A DNA stretch of 14,133 nt, from positions 1 through 14,133 of the forward strand of contig JAJXEL010000008.1 in assembly GCA_021639925.1 (NCBI GenBank). The letters are read 5' to 3'. This DNA comes from Alphaproteobacteria bacterium. Lineage in GTDB: Bacteria > Pseudomonadota > Alphaproteobacteria > CAAGCB01 > CAG-977. Positions 1 through 6,537 of the stretch are shown here, one piece after another. Position 1 is the first letter of the stretch. Each line of letters opens with the position of its first letter. A program made the position numbers and the translations under genes. The notes under the pieces are model-generated. The model did not search any database and was not told where the DNA came from. It saw only the letters and a list, made by a program, of their open reading frames with translations.

Positions 1-1
1 A

Positions 2-136
2 AAACCAGCCGTTCCTTCCGCGCCGGCCGTGAAAAAAACGGCGCCGGCCGCGGCCAAACCCGCCCCCGCCGGCAAGAAACCGGCTCCTTTGCCCGCGAAA
101 CCGGCGGCAAAACAAAACCGGCCAGCCAAAAATTGA
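2..136 (+). CDS. C-terminal tail of an unidentified Lys/Ala/Pro-rich protein (5' end outside window)
   Basis: The frame beginning at base 2 is open from the window edge to a TGA at 134-136 and encodes about 44 residues, almost only alanine, lysine and proline with a few glycines, ending in Asn. This low-complexity composition is typical of disordered, basic C-terminal tails, for example on DNA-binding, histone-like or topoisomerase proteins in Alphaproteobacteria. I chose this frame because its codons give the regular A/P/K pattern. The frame starting at base 1 is also open but has no such pattern, and the third is stopped early. No folded domain is visible, so the protein cannot be named. 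No convincing terminator follows: a short GGCG/CGCC stem lies near 151-163 but is not directly followed by a T run. Confidence 0.55.
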   Translation, partial: KPAVPSAPAVKKTAPAAAKPAPAGKKPAPLPAKPAAKQNRPAKN

Positions 137-186
137 ACATACCCCGCAGCGGCGGAAAACGCCACGGTATAAAGCCTTTGTTTTTC

Positions 187-228
187 TTTTCACGTTTTTT
201 TGAACATGTTATGATAAAGAAAAATATT
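187..228 (+). promoter_or_regulatory. Candidate promoter(s) for the MscS-type channel gene
   Basis: Two overlapping sigma70-like possibilities are visible. One is TTTTCA (187-192), a 17-nt spacer, then TATGAT (210-215). The other is TTGAAC (200-205), a 17-nt spacer, then AATATT (223-228). The first has the better -10 box and the second the better -35 box. Either would give a short leader before the ATG at 245, and an AGAGG ribosome binding site lies at 232-236. This is by-eye matching in an AT-rich stretch, so it is weak evidence. Confidence 0.35.
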
Positions 229-244
229 CCCAGAGGCCCGCTTT

Positions 245-1096
245 ATGATCAATTTTATCAATCAGCATCTTTCTTTTATTTTACCGATCTTTTACAAAAT
301 CCTGCTGGCCGGAGGAATATTATTCGCTTCTTCCCTTGTTTCCCGTTTTATCGCCGTATCGCTGGATAAAGGTATCCATAAAATCAAAAATATCGACGAT
401 ACTTTTCTGCCCGTCGCCACACTGGTCATTCAATACGGCGTATACGGCATCGGCGGGTTGTTTATTTTAAACCTGTTCGGCATCAACACGGCCAGCATCG
501 TCACCCTGATCGGCGTCGGGGGATTATCAATCGGTTTTGCTTTAAAAGACGCGATTTCCAACATGGCGTCCGGTCTGATGCTGCTGTTTCTGCGCCCGTT
601 TAAAAACGGGGACGCCGTCGAAATCGGATCAACCGTCGGGACGATTAAAACGATCGGACTGTTTACGACGCGGCTGCAAACGTTTTCCGGCGTTTATGTC
701 TGTATGCCGAACAATCTGTTCTGGACGACAGCGATTATCAATTATTCGCGCAATAAAAAACGCCGCGTTGAAGCCAAAATCAGTTTGTCTTATTTTGATT
801 CGCTGGAAACGGCCGTCGAAAACCTGAAACAAATCATCAAAGACGAACCGCGTTTTCTGGAAGAACCGGCTCCGCAGATTTTGGTAAAACAGTTAAATTT
901 CGCCGCCGTGCAGCTGGAATTGCGCGGCTGGGTGAAAACGTCCGAATTTTGGGACGTGCAGTGGAGTGTCAATGAAAGAATTAAACGGTATGTCGAATCG
1001 GGGAAAATAACCCCGCCTCTTTTGCGCAAAGAAATTTATGTAAAAAACACACAAGGAGAAACGGCCAAAAATGACGGCGAGCTTTCCGACGAGTAA
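245..1096 (+). CDS. Small-conductance mechanosensitive ion channel (MscS family)
   Basis: This is an inner-membrane channel of the MscS type, which opens under membrane tension during hypo-osmotic shock and releases ions and small solutes. At 283 residues it matches the compact E. coli MscS (286). Hydrophobic segments lie near residues 9-37 and 57-80. They are followed by the pore-lining third helix at about 82-117, rich in small residues (G90, G92, G93, G97), and then the LRPF turn into the cytoplasmic beta domain (about 117-180) and the C-terminal alpha/beta vestibule. By alignment from memory with E. coli MscS, the hydrophobic constriction L105/L109 corresponds to L94/F98 and the kink G113 to D102, while N117 and G121 are kept as N106 and G110. 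The ATG has AGAGG eight bases upstream. The gene overlaps the following methyltransferase-like gene by 26 nt, so the two are probably co-translated. The family is certain, the exact subtype is not. Confidence 0.93.
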   Translation: MINFINQHLSFILPIFYKILLAGGILFASSLVSRFIAVSLDKGIHKIKNIDDTFLPVATLVIQYGVYGIGGLFILNLFGINTASIVTLIGVGGLSIGFALKDAISNMASGLMLLFLRPFKNGDAVEIGSTVGTIKTIGLFTTRLQTFSGVYVCMPNNLFWTTAIINYSRNKKRRVEAKISLSYFDSLETAVENLKQIIKDEPRFLEEPAPQILVKQLNFAAVQLELRGWVKTSEFWDVQWSVNERIKRYVESGKITPPLLRKEIYVKNTQGETAKNDGELSDE

Positions 1097-1724
1097 TTCT
1101 TTTTTCGTTTCCGACGCCGGCCGGCGGCTGCAAAAGCGGCTGCAATCCTTTTTGGAAAAAGAAAACGTTAAAGGTCTGCCGTCCGTCCTGATCGGCCCGG
1201 ACGCGCCTTTTCTGCCGGCATTTGAACAAAACCGGCCGGACATCATTATGGAAAAAGAAACTCTGCCGGACAACGCGCCGCTTTTTTCTTTGCCCGCCGC
1301 CGGGGCTGCCGGCGCCGTTTTTATGGCTGCCCTGAACAATTCCGTTGCCAACGGCTGTCTGCCTTTGATCAGGGAAATACACCGCGTTTTAAAACCGCGG
1401 GGACGTTTTTTTCTGATTATCAAAAATTCTGCCGGATTCTGGCCCGTTCAGATAAAGGATATGCCTTCTTTTCCCGCGCGCCTGATCCAAAAAGAAATTA
1501 CGGACGCCGGATTTTCGATCAAACGCCGGCAAGGCGCTTTATTATTTCCTTTCCGCGGAAAAGCGTTTGAAACCGCGGACGAATGTCTTTTCGCCCTGAG
1601 AACGAGAATCGGCTGCTTTTCTTTATTTGCCGCCGAAAAAAAACCGTTCGTCCCCCAGACAAACCAAAATTACAACTCCGCCCGCATCACCAAAGCGTCC
1701 GTTTTAACATCGCCGCGCACATAA
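1071..1724 (+). CDS. Divergent, shortened SAM-dependent methyltransferase-fold protein (Methyltransf_11-like)
   Basis: The 217-residue product resembles the second half of a class I methyltransferase. A helix-strand unit at 101-117 (REIHRVLKPRGRFFLII) and a following RLIQKEITDAGF segment (137-148) are typical of the family. The whole layout recalls, from memory, an alphaproteobacterial Methyltransf_11 family of about 250 residues that carries a glycine-rich GYATPYL-type SAM loop. Here the equivalent loop (38-48) reads SVLIGPDAPFL, lacking the glycine-rich signature, and the segment between it and residue 100 is shortened. SAM binding is therefore doubtful and the substrate unknown. The ATG at 1071 lies inside the end of the channel gene and has AAGGAG at 1053-1058. 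The last 18 or so codons overlap the convergent rimI-like gene. The reading frame shows no internal stop or obvious frameshift, so it is a divergent gene rather than a clear pseudogene. Confidence 0.6.
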   Translation: MTASFPTSNSFFVSDAGRRLQKRLQSFLEKENVKGLPSVLIGPDAPFLPAFEQNRPDIIMEKETLPDNAPLFSLPAAGAAGAVFMAALNNSVANGCLPLIREIHRVLKPRGRFFLIIKNSAGFWPVQIKDMPSFPARLIQKEITDAGFSIKRRQGALLFPFRGKAFETADECLFALRTRIGCFSLFAAEKKPFVPQTNQNYNSARITKASVLTSPRT

Positions 1725-2113
1725 TAATTCGGACGGCGGCCGACCTGTTGAAAACCATGGCGTTTATACAAATTAATCGCATGCGTGTTATCAACGGCGA
1801 CTTCCAAAAAAATTTCCTTTATCCCTTCCCCGGCCAAAGAACGAAAAGAAGCTTCCATTAATTCGTCGGACACATGTTGACCGCGGTAATCCGGCAAAAC
1901 GCCGAACGTAACAATGTCCGCCTGCCCGGGACTGTACGCATAAACGACAATGCCGGCCGGCCTGTCATGCTGATAGGCAATCAACCCCAGCGACCCCGGC
2001 AGCAGCAGCATCTGGCGCATCATGGATTCATTCCACCCTCTGGCAAAACAGGCGCAGTGAATATCGGCATATGTCCGCGCGAACGAAGCGTCCCTGATTT
2101 TTATTTCCGACAT
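1670..2113 (-). CDS. rimI: GNAT N-acetyltransferase, RimI-like (ribosomal protein S18 alanine N-acetyltransferase)
   Basis: RimI transfers an acetyl group from acetyl-CoA to the N-terminal alanine of ribosomal protein S18 in the cytoplasm. The 147-residue product has the GNAT fold: strand beta4 plus acetyl-CoA loop at about 68-86, the NxxAxxLYxxxGF motif at 109-121, and an RPNYY stretch at 127-131, matching the RRNYY of enterobacterial RimI with its catalytic tyrosine. Being directly downstream of tsaB supports RimI over other GNATs, since tsaB-rimI is a common pairing. The start at 2113 lies 13 nt inside tsaB and is backed by a strong GGAGGT site six bases away. Oddity: the R/QxxGxG acetyl-CoA loop reads R77-G-Q-H80-V-S82, so both usual glycines of the loop are replaced. 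The gene is the last of the minus-strand block, and its 3' end overlaps the convergent methyltransferase-like gene. Confidence 0.78.
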   Translation of the reverse strand: MSEIKIRDASFARTYADIHCACFARGWNESMMRQMLLLPGSLGLIAYQHDRPAGIVVYAYSPGQADIVTFGVLPDYRGQHVSDELMEASFRSLAGEGIKEIFLEVAVDNTHAINLYKRHGFQQVGRRPNYYVRGDVKTDALVMRAEL

Positions 2114-2739
2114 ACGGTGACCTCCGCTTCACGCAGATACATTGCCTGAGGAAATCCGTTCTGCGGCTGCCTGCCCGCCGCAAGCAAAGCGACGTCCGCC
2201 GCGGTCGGCATTGCCGCGGCACAACTGTTCACGGGGCCCGTTTCTTCCGTCAGGCGGTCGACACCGTTTCCGGCAAAAACATATCCGGCACAAAACGTTT
2301 TGATTTCCGCCGCCGTTTTGGCGGACGGTTCGTCCAAAGGCGTTCCGCGGCAATAACGCTGAACATAAAAATCATCGCGCTTTGTTTCCAAAACCAGACA
2401 TAACTTTTCAATTTCCGGATCGGAACCGTAAATTTTTCCGGCCAGCGTTTCCAAAACCGAAACGCCGATCATCGGCAGGCCGGCAGCCAAAGCAATCCCG
2501 TCCGCCGCCGCCAGTCCGACACGAACGCCGGTAAAAGACCCCGGCCCCGTCGTTACCGCAACGGCGTCAATATCTGAAAAACCGGCGCCGGCCCGTTTTA
2601 AAACGTTCTGAACCATGGGAATCAGCCGTTCCGCCTGTCCGCGTTCCATTTCTTCCACAATTTCGCAAACAACCCTGCCGCCGTTGAAATAAGCGGCGGA
2701 ACAAGTCCCGTGCGCACTGTCTATTGCCAAAATTTTCAT
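2101..2739 (-). CDS. tsaB: tRNA threonylcarbamoyladenosine (t6A) biosynthesis protein TsaB
   Basis: TsaB is the non-catalytic scaffold partner of TsaD, with TsaE, in making t6A at position 37 of ANN-decoding tRNAs. The ASKHA-fold hallmarks are visible: a starting strand with IDSA (6-9), the GxGxAERLIP segment (about 34-41), and the GPGSFTGVRVGLA signature at 65-77. The end AMYLREAEVT is the usual TsaB terminal motif (PxYLRxAEVT). At 212 residues it is close to the family norm of about 220-230, and it lacks the metal-binding histidines and extra length of TsaD. Its ATG overlaps the stop of the upstream CvpA-like gene in an ATGA junction, and its end overlaps rimI by 13 nt, so translation is likely coupled through all three. 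The tsaB-rimI pair is a recurrent bacterial arrangement. Confidence 0.93.
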   Translation of the reverse strand: MKILAIDSAHGTCSAAYFNGGRVVCEIVEEMERGQAERLIPMVQNVLKRAGAGFSDIDAVAVTTGPGSFTGVRVGLAAADGIALAAGLPMIGVSVLETLAGKIYGSDPEIEKLCLVLETKRDDFYVQRYCRGTPLDEPSAKTAAEIKTFCAGYVFAGNGVDRLTEETGPVNSCAAAMPTAADVALLAAGRQPQNGFPQAMYLREAEVTVCRK

Positions 2740-3560
2740 TCTGTTCTCTTTTGTTGTTCTATTATTTGCTGCAAGAAAAGCTTCTGTTCTTCCGGCGTCA
2801 TTTCCTGGATTTTTTTATCTCCGGCAGCATTTCCCAACTGCAAACGCAGCATCATTTCAATCATTTCGGGCGGAATTTGCTTGCCGGAATCAAGCGCCAT
2901 GCCTTCCGCAATTAAACCGGAAGCAAAAGAAAGAAGAGTCTTTTCCCCGCTTTTTGTTTGAACATTTGTGTTTAATACGTAATCCGCAGCGGATTTTTTC
3001 CAATCGCCGTTTTCGTTCTGCCGGCCGGAAGCGTCCGGCGGCAAATCCGATTCCGCGCCGTCTGTTTGCCGCGTCGTTTTTTGCGGCAGAACGTTTAATT
3101 CCGGATACTGCCGCAGCAGCGTCTGCATACCGGCAAAAGACATTTGCATCAGCCGGCTTTTTTCAAACAGACGCGGAGAAACGGCGCTGGTCAAAAAGCT
3201 GAACAAAAACAAAAAAACAACGCCGCGCCCCAATCCGTAAACGGCCCCCAGCGACCTGTCCAACCGTCCGAAACGGCTGTTTTTGACATTTTGAACCAAA
3301 GACGAAGTCAATATACGCAGCGCGATCCACGAAACAAAAGAGCCGACGGCCAAAGACAGCGTCCATGCCGTTTTGTCATGCGGAATAAAAGAAGAAAACG
3401 CCGGCTGAAACACAGGAATCAGACAGTATCCGAAAATACCGGAAAAAACGTAAACGGCAAGCCGCGCGGCCTCAACGGAAAAACCCCGGCCGAAACCGAT
3501 CAGAACCGATAAGAATACAAGAATTAAAATCAAAATGTCTGGCTGGGCGGTTTGTTCCAT
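2736..3560 (-). CDS. CvpA-family inner-membrane protein, copy 1 (with long C-terminal extension)
   Basis: This 274-residue protein has the CvpA-family plan. Four hydrophobic helices lie near residues 9-25, 33-51, 66-88 and 108-127, with the family's RGF at 25-27 after helix 1 and LDRSLGAVYGLGRG at 100-113 before helix 4. CvpA was named for its requirement in colicin V production, and its biochemical role remains unclear. About 145 residues follow the last helix: a polar, probably disordered part (about 158-190) and a region rich in Glu/Gln/Lys ending in a short helical stretch. This tail is much longer than in the basic family. The gene lies 17 nt after a second CvpA-family gene and shares RGF, RLD and RG at identical residue numbers with it, which suggests an old tandem duplication. 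It overlaps tsaB by ATGA. No strong ribosome site precedes its ATG, only a weak CGGA. Confidence 0.75.
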   Translation of the reverse strand: MEQTAQPDILILILVFLSVLIGFGRGFSVEAARLAVYVFSGIFGYCLIPVFQPAFSSFIPHDKTAWTLSLAVGSFVSWIALRILTSSLVQNVKNSRFGRLDRSLGAVYGLGRGVVFLFLFSFLTSAVSPRLFEKSRLMQMSFAGMQTLLRQYPELNVLPQKTTRQTDGAESDLPPDASGRQNENGDWKKSAADYVLNTNVQTKSGEKTLLSFASGLIAEGMALDSGKQIPPEMIEMMLRLQLGNAAGDKKIQEMTPEEQKLFLQQIIEQQKRTE

Positions 3561-3577
3561 TTGTTTAATCCGATATT

Positions 3578-4345
3578 TTAATCAACGACGGATTGCGCTT
3601 CTTCAATACTTTCCAAAAACAGTTTATCCAGTTCTTCGCGTTCCTGTTTATTATATCCCTGCGCCGGCTGAACGGACGGTTTTTCTTTTACCTGCGGATT
3701 ATTCAAAGCGTTAAATAAATCGTCTGCTTTTTCCGGATCAACAGGCTTTTCGGGTTCCGCCTTCTTTTGTTTTTTCCGGTCTGTTTTCTGCGACGACGTA
3801 TTTAACTTTTCAATCAGTTCTTCGATTTCGTCGGGTTCCTGTTCTTTTTTGACAGGATTATCAAACAAAGATTCCGGCAAATGTCCTTTGACGCTTTGCG
3901 TCACGCGTTCCAAATAAGGAAAGGTTTTGCTTTGCTTTTGCAGGCGTTCCAAATACTTCGGCGCCAGCGTCATGACCAAGAAATAAAGCAAAACCAAAAT
4001 AACGACGCCGCGGACAGCCCCGAAAATAAATCCCAAAAAATGATCCAGGCGGTTCAACGCGCTTTTTCTGACTTTTTTTTCTATTTTTGAACAAATCAGC
4101 GTTAAAACAACCAGCGTAACAATCGCGACGGCAATCAATGACAGAATATTGGCAAACAAAGGTTTCGGAACATAATTCAAAACGAACGGTTCCAGATACG
4201 GCATCGCATAAAACCCGACGATCGAAGCGATAACCCATGATCCGATTCCCAGCATTTCGCTGATAAATCCGCGGGAAAAAGACAACAGCGCGGAAACGAT
4301 TAAAACAACCGCGATAAAAACGTCGACGCCGTAAATATTTTCCAT
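3578..4345 (-). CDS. cvpA: CvpA-family inner-membrane protein, copy 2 (probable ortholog of the radA-linked alphaproteobacterial CvpA)
   Basis: The 255-residue product has four hydrophobic helices near 7-23, 31-50, 65-86 and 108-127. RGF stands at 25-27 and an RLDHFLGFIFGAVRG block at 99-113, all CvpA-family signatures. After the membrane part comes a highly charged Lys/Glu/Pro-rich stretch (about 165-225) and a final GYNKQEREELDKL helix. I recall a comparable GY-x-R-x-x-LD-x-L ending in CvpA proteins of Alphaproteobacteria, where cvpA typically follows radA. That makes this copy the likelier true ortholog. Its ATG directly abuts the radA stop (TAAATG), and an AGGA lies eight bases upstream. 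In many genomes purF would come next; here a second CvpA-family gene does. The protein acts in the inner membrane; its mechanism is unknown. Confidence 0.85.
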   Translation of the reverse strand: MENIYGVDVFIAVVLIVSALLSFSRGFISEMLGIGSWVIASIVGFYAMPYLEPFVLNYVPKPLFANILSLIAVAIVTLVVLTLICSKIEKKVRKSALNRLDHFLGFIFGAVRGVVILVLLYFLVMTLAPKYLERLQKQSKTFPYLERVTQSVKGHLPESLFDNPVKKEQEPDEIEELIEKLNTSSQKTDRKKQKKAEPEKPVDPEKADDLFNALNNPQVKEKPSVQPAQGYNKQEREELDKLFLESIEEAQSVVD

Positions 4346-5755
4346 TTATGAATCCTGTTTATCCGACAAACCAAACATATCAAGCAGCGTTTTTAAATGC
4401 CCGATTTCGTTAACCCTCAGGACAGTATCCGATTTTTTTACTGATTTTTTATTAACACGTTCGGGGGGAATTAAAGCGCGGGCGAATCCCAGTTTGGCGG
4501 CTTCTTTCAACCGCAGGTCGGGCTGCGGCACGGCACGGATTTCGCCGGACAGGCCGACTTCGCCGAAAACAACCGCGTCCGCCGGCACGGGAATCTGCGA
4601 AACGGAAGACAAAAGCGCCGCCGCCACCGCCAGATCGGCCGCAGGTTCCGTGATCCTGATGCCGCCCGCTACGTTCAGATAAACGTCTTTGGACGACATC
4701 GGCAGGCCGCAGCGGGCCTCCAACACGGCAAGAATCATTGATAAACGCGACGTATCCCACCCGACGACCGCCCGGCGGGGACTTCCCCCCGACGGGGCGG
4801 CCAAAGCCTGAATTTCGACCAGCATCGGACGCGATCCTTCAATCCCCGCATACACGCAGCTGCCCGTCACATTGCCGCGCCGTTCGGCCAAAAACAAAGC
4901 CGAAGGATTGGGGACTTCGGCCAATCCTTTTTCCGTCATTTCAAAAACGCCGATTTCGTCCGTCGCGCCGAAACGGTTTTTAACGCCGCGCAAAATACGG
5001 AAATGATGTCCCCTGTCGCCTTCAAAATAAAGTACCGTATCCACCATATGTTCCAAAACGCGCGGGCCGGCCAGTGTGCCTTCTTTGGTCACATGGCTGA
5101 CTAAAAACAAAGCGAAGCCGCGCCGTTTGGCCAAACGGATCAGTTCGTTGCCGCACGCGCGTACCTGCCCGACCGTTCCGGGCGCGGAATCCATCGTATC
5201 GACAAACATTGTCTGAATTGAATCGATCACGACGACGTCGGGCGCTTCGCCGGCGTCCAAAGTCGCAATAATATCGCGGACATTCATCGCCGTCGCCAGT
5301 TCGACGTTCGCCTTTGCCAACCCCAGCCGCGCGGCGCGCAGCCGCACCTGGTCAACGGATTCTTCGCCCGAAATATAAACGCAGCGCACCGGCGCCCCTT
5401 TGATATTGCACACGGCCGACAAAGCCGCCGTCACTTGCAAAAGCAGCGTCGATTTCCCGATTCCCGGATCTCCGCCGATCAGCAGTACCGATCCCGCGAC
5501 CAGACCGCCGCCGCAAACGCGGTCAAGTTCTTTAATGCCGGATTTCAACCGGAAAGACGTTTCCGCCACCCCCTCCAGACCGACAAATTCGATTTTCCGC
5601 CCGCCTTTGCCTCCGGTCGCTTTAGGCGCGGCCGCCGCGGCGGTTTCTTCTTCGACAATCGTATTCCATTCGCCGCAGGCTTCGCACTTGCCCGCCCAGC
5701 GCGGAAAAACCGCGCCGCAGCTCTGACAGACAAATCTGGTCGTGTTCTTTGCCAT
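4346..5755 (-). CDS. radA: DNA repair protein RadA (Sms)
   Basis: RadA is a RecA-related ATPase that processes recombination intermediates and helps branch migration in homologous recombination and repair. All domains are present in order. A four-cysteine zinc finger (C10, C13, C24, C27) is followed by a RecA-like core with Walker A GGDPGIGKS (94-102) and Walker B VVVIDS (174-179). The RadA-specific KNRFG motif is at 259-263, and a Lon-protease-like C-terminal domain includes GEVGLSGEIR (398-407). At 469 residues it is near the family length of about 455-460. The extra residues may lie in an Ala-rich linker near 39-50. The start overlaps the mlaF stop by one base (TAATG) and the stop abuts cvpA, so the gene is embedded in the operon. 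No sign of decay. Confidence 0.98.
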   Translation of the reverse strand: MAKNTTRFVCQSCGAVFPRWAGKCEACGEWNTIVEEETAAAAAPKATGGKGGRKIEFVGLEGVAETSFRLKSGIKELDRVCGGGLVAGSVLLIGGDPGIGKSTLLLQVTAALSAVCNIKGAPVRCVYISGEESVDQVRLRAARLGLAKANVELATAMNVRDIIATLDAGEAPDVVVIDSIQTMFVDTMDSAPGTVGQVRACGNELIRLAKRRGFALFLVSHVTKEGTLAGPRVLEHMVDTVLYFEGDRGHHFRILRGVKNRFGATDEIGVFEMTEKGLAEVPNPSALFLAERRGNVTGSCVYAGIEGSRPMLVEIQALAAPSGGSPRRAVVGWDTSRLSMILAVLEARCGLPMSSKDVYLNVAGGIRITEPAADLAVAAALLSSVSQIPVPADAVVFGEVGLSGEIRAVPQPDLRLKEAAKLGFARALIPPERVNKKSVKKSDTVLRVNEIGHLKTLLDMFGLSDKQDS

Positions 5756-6528
5756 TATCCGCGGATTTCCATTTGAATCGGCCCTTCGGCCCGGCCGTTG
5801 ATAAACTGTTCGACATACGGATTGCCCGACCGGTCGATTTCTTCTACCCCGCCGTACCAGATGATTTTTCCTTTGTACAGCATGGCGACTTTATCAGCGA
5901 TCTTGCGCACCGAAGACATATCATGCGTAATCGTTATCCCCGTCGCACCCAGATCTTTGACGCAGGAACGGATCAAATCGTTAATCACGTCCGACATAAT
6001 CGGGTCAAGCCCCGTCGTCGGTTCGTCAAAGAAAATCAGTTCCGGATCCGCGGCAATCGCGCGCGCCAGTCCGACGCGTTTTTTCATGCCGCCCGACAGT
6101 TCGTCGGGATAAAGCGCCGCGACGTCCGCGCTTAACCCGACCTGCGCCAATTTCTTAATCGCGATTTCTTTGGCCCGGGCGCGTTTCATTTTTTTGCCCT
6201 GTATCAGCCCGAAAGCAACGTTTTCCCAAATATTCAGGCTGTCAAACAGCGCCGCGCCCTGAAACAGCATGCCGGTCTGCGCATTGATTTTTTCCATTTC
6301 CCGCGCCGGTAAACCGACGATTTCTTTGCCGTCGATTAAAATTGAACCGGAATCCGGCGTCAAAAGCCCCTGAATACATTTGATCGTGACCGATTTGCCC
6401 GTCCCCGACCCGCCGATAATAACCAAAGATTCGCCTTTTTTAACTTCCAGCGTTACGCCGTCCAATACGACTTTTTTTCCGAAAGCTTTACGCACGTCGG
6501 TCATTTTCACTTTGATTTCGCCAGCCAT
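5755..6528 (-). CDS. mlaF: MlaF-like ABC transporter ATP-binding protein (lipid asymmetry / MCE-linked transport)
   Basis: This is the cytoplasmic ATPase of an MlaFE-type transporter, which moves phospholipid between the membranes of Gram-negative cells together with an MCE protein (MlaD) and a periplasmic carrier (MlaC). In 257 residues it has Walker A GGSGTGKS (39-46), Q-loop Q90, ABC signature LSGGM (144-148), Walker B LIFFDE (165-170) with the D-loop after it, and the switch histidine H202. The LSGGM form rather than LSGGQ is typical of MlaF-type ATPases. The permease gene sits immediately upstream. Its ribosome site is strong: AGGAGG at 6534-6539 overlapping the permease stop, five bases before the ATG. 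The end overlaps radA by one base. No MlaD, MlaC or MlaB gene is nearby, so the partners must be elsewhere if the system is complete. Confidence 0.92.
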   Translation of the reverse strand: MAGEIKVKMTDVRKAFGKKVVLDGVTLEVKKGESLVIIGGSGTGKSVTIKCIQGLLTPDSGSILIDGKEIVGLPAREMEKINAQTGMLFQGAALFDSLNIWENVAFGLIQGKKMKRARAKEIAIKKLAQVGLSADVAALYPDELSGGMKKRVGLARAIAADPELIFFDEPTTGLDPIMSDVINDLIRSCVKDLGATGITITHDMSSVRKIADKVAMLYKGKIIWYGGVEEIDRSGNPYVEQFINGRAEGPIQMEIRG

Positions 6529-6537
6529 AACCGCCTC

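Noticed and set aside
148..200. Possible rho-independent terminator after the first fragment
   Set aside because: The GGCG/CGCC stem is only about four base pairs and the nearest T run begins more than ten bases after it.
133..369. A 78-codon plus-strand frame covering the channel promoter and start
   Set aside because: It overlaps the well-supported channel gene in another frame, has no evident ribosome site, and its product is Phe/Arg-rich without domain features.
893..1423. Minus-strand frames of 176 and 133 codons opposite the channel and methyltransferase genes
   Set aside because: No recognisable motifs, and both opposing plus-strand genes fit known folds and have ribosome sites.
5400..5776. 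Plus-strand frames opposite the radA N-terminus
   Set aside because: They are antisense to the conserved zinc finger and Walker region; composition is low-complexity Pro/Ser/Arg.
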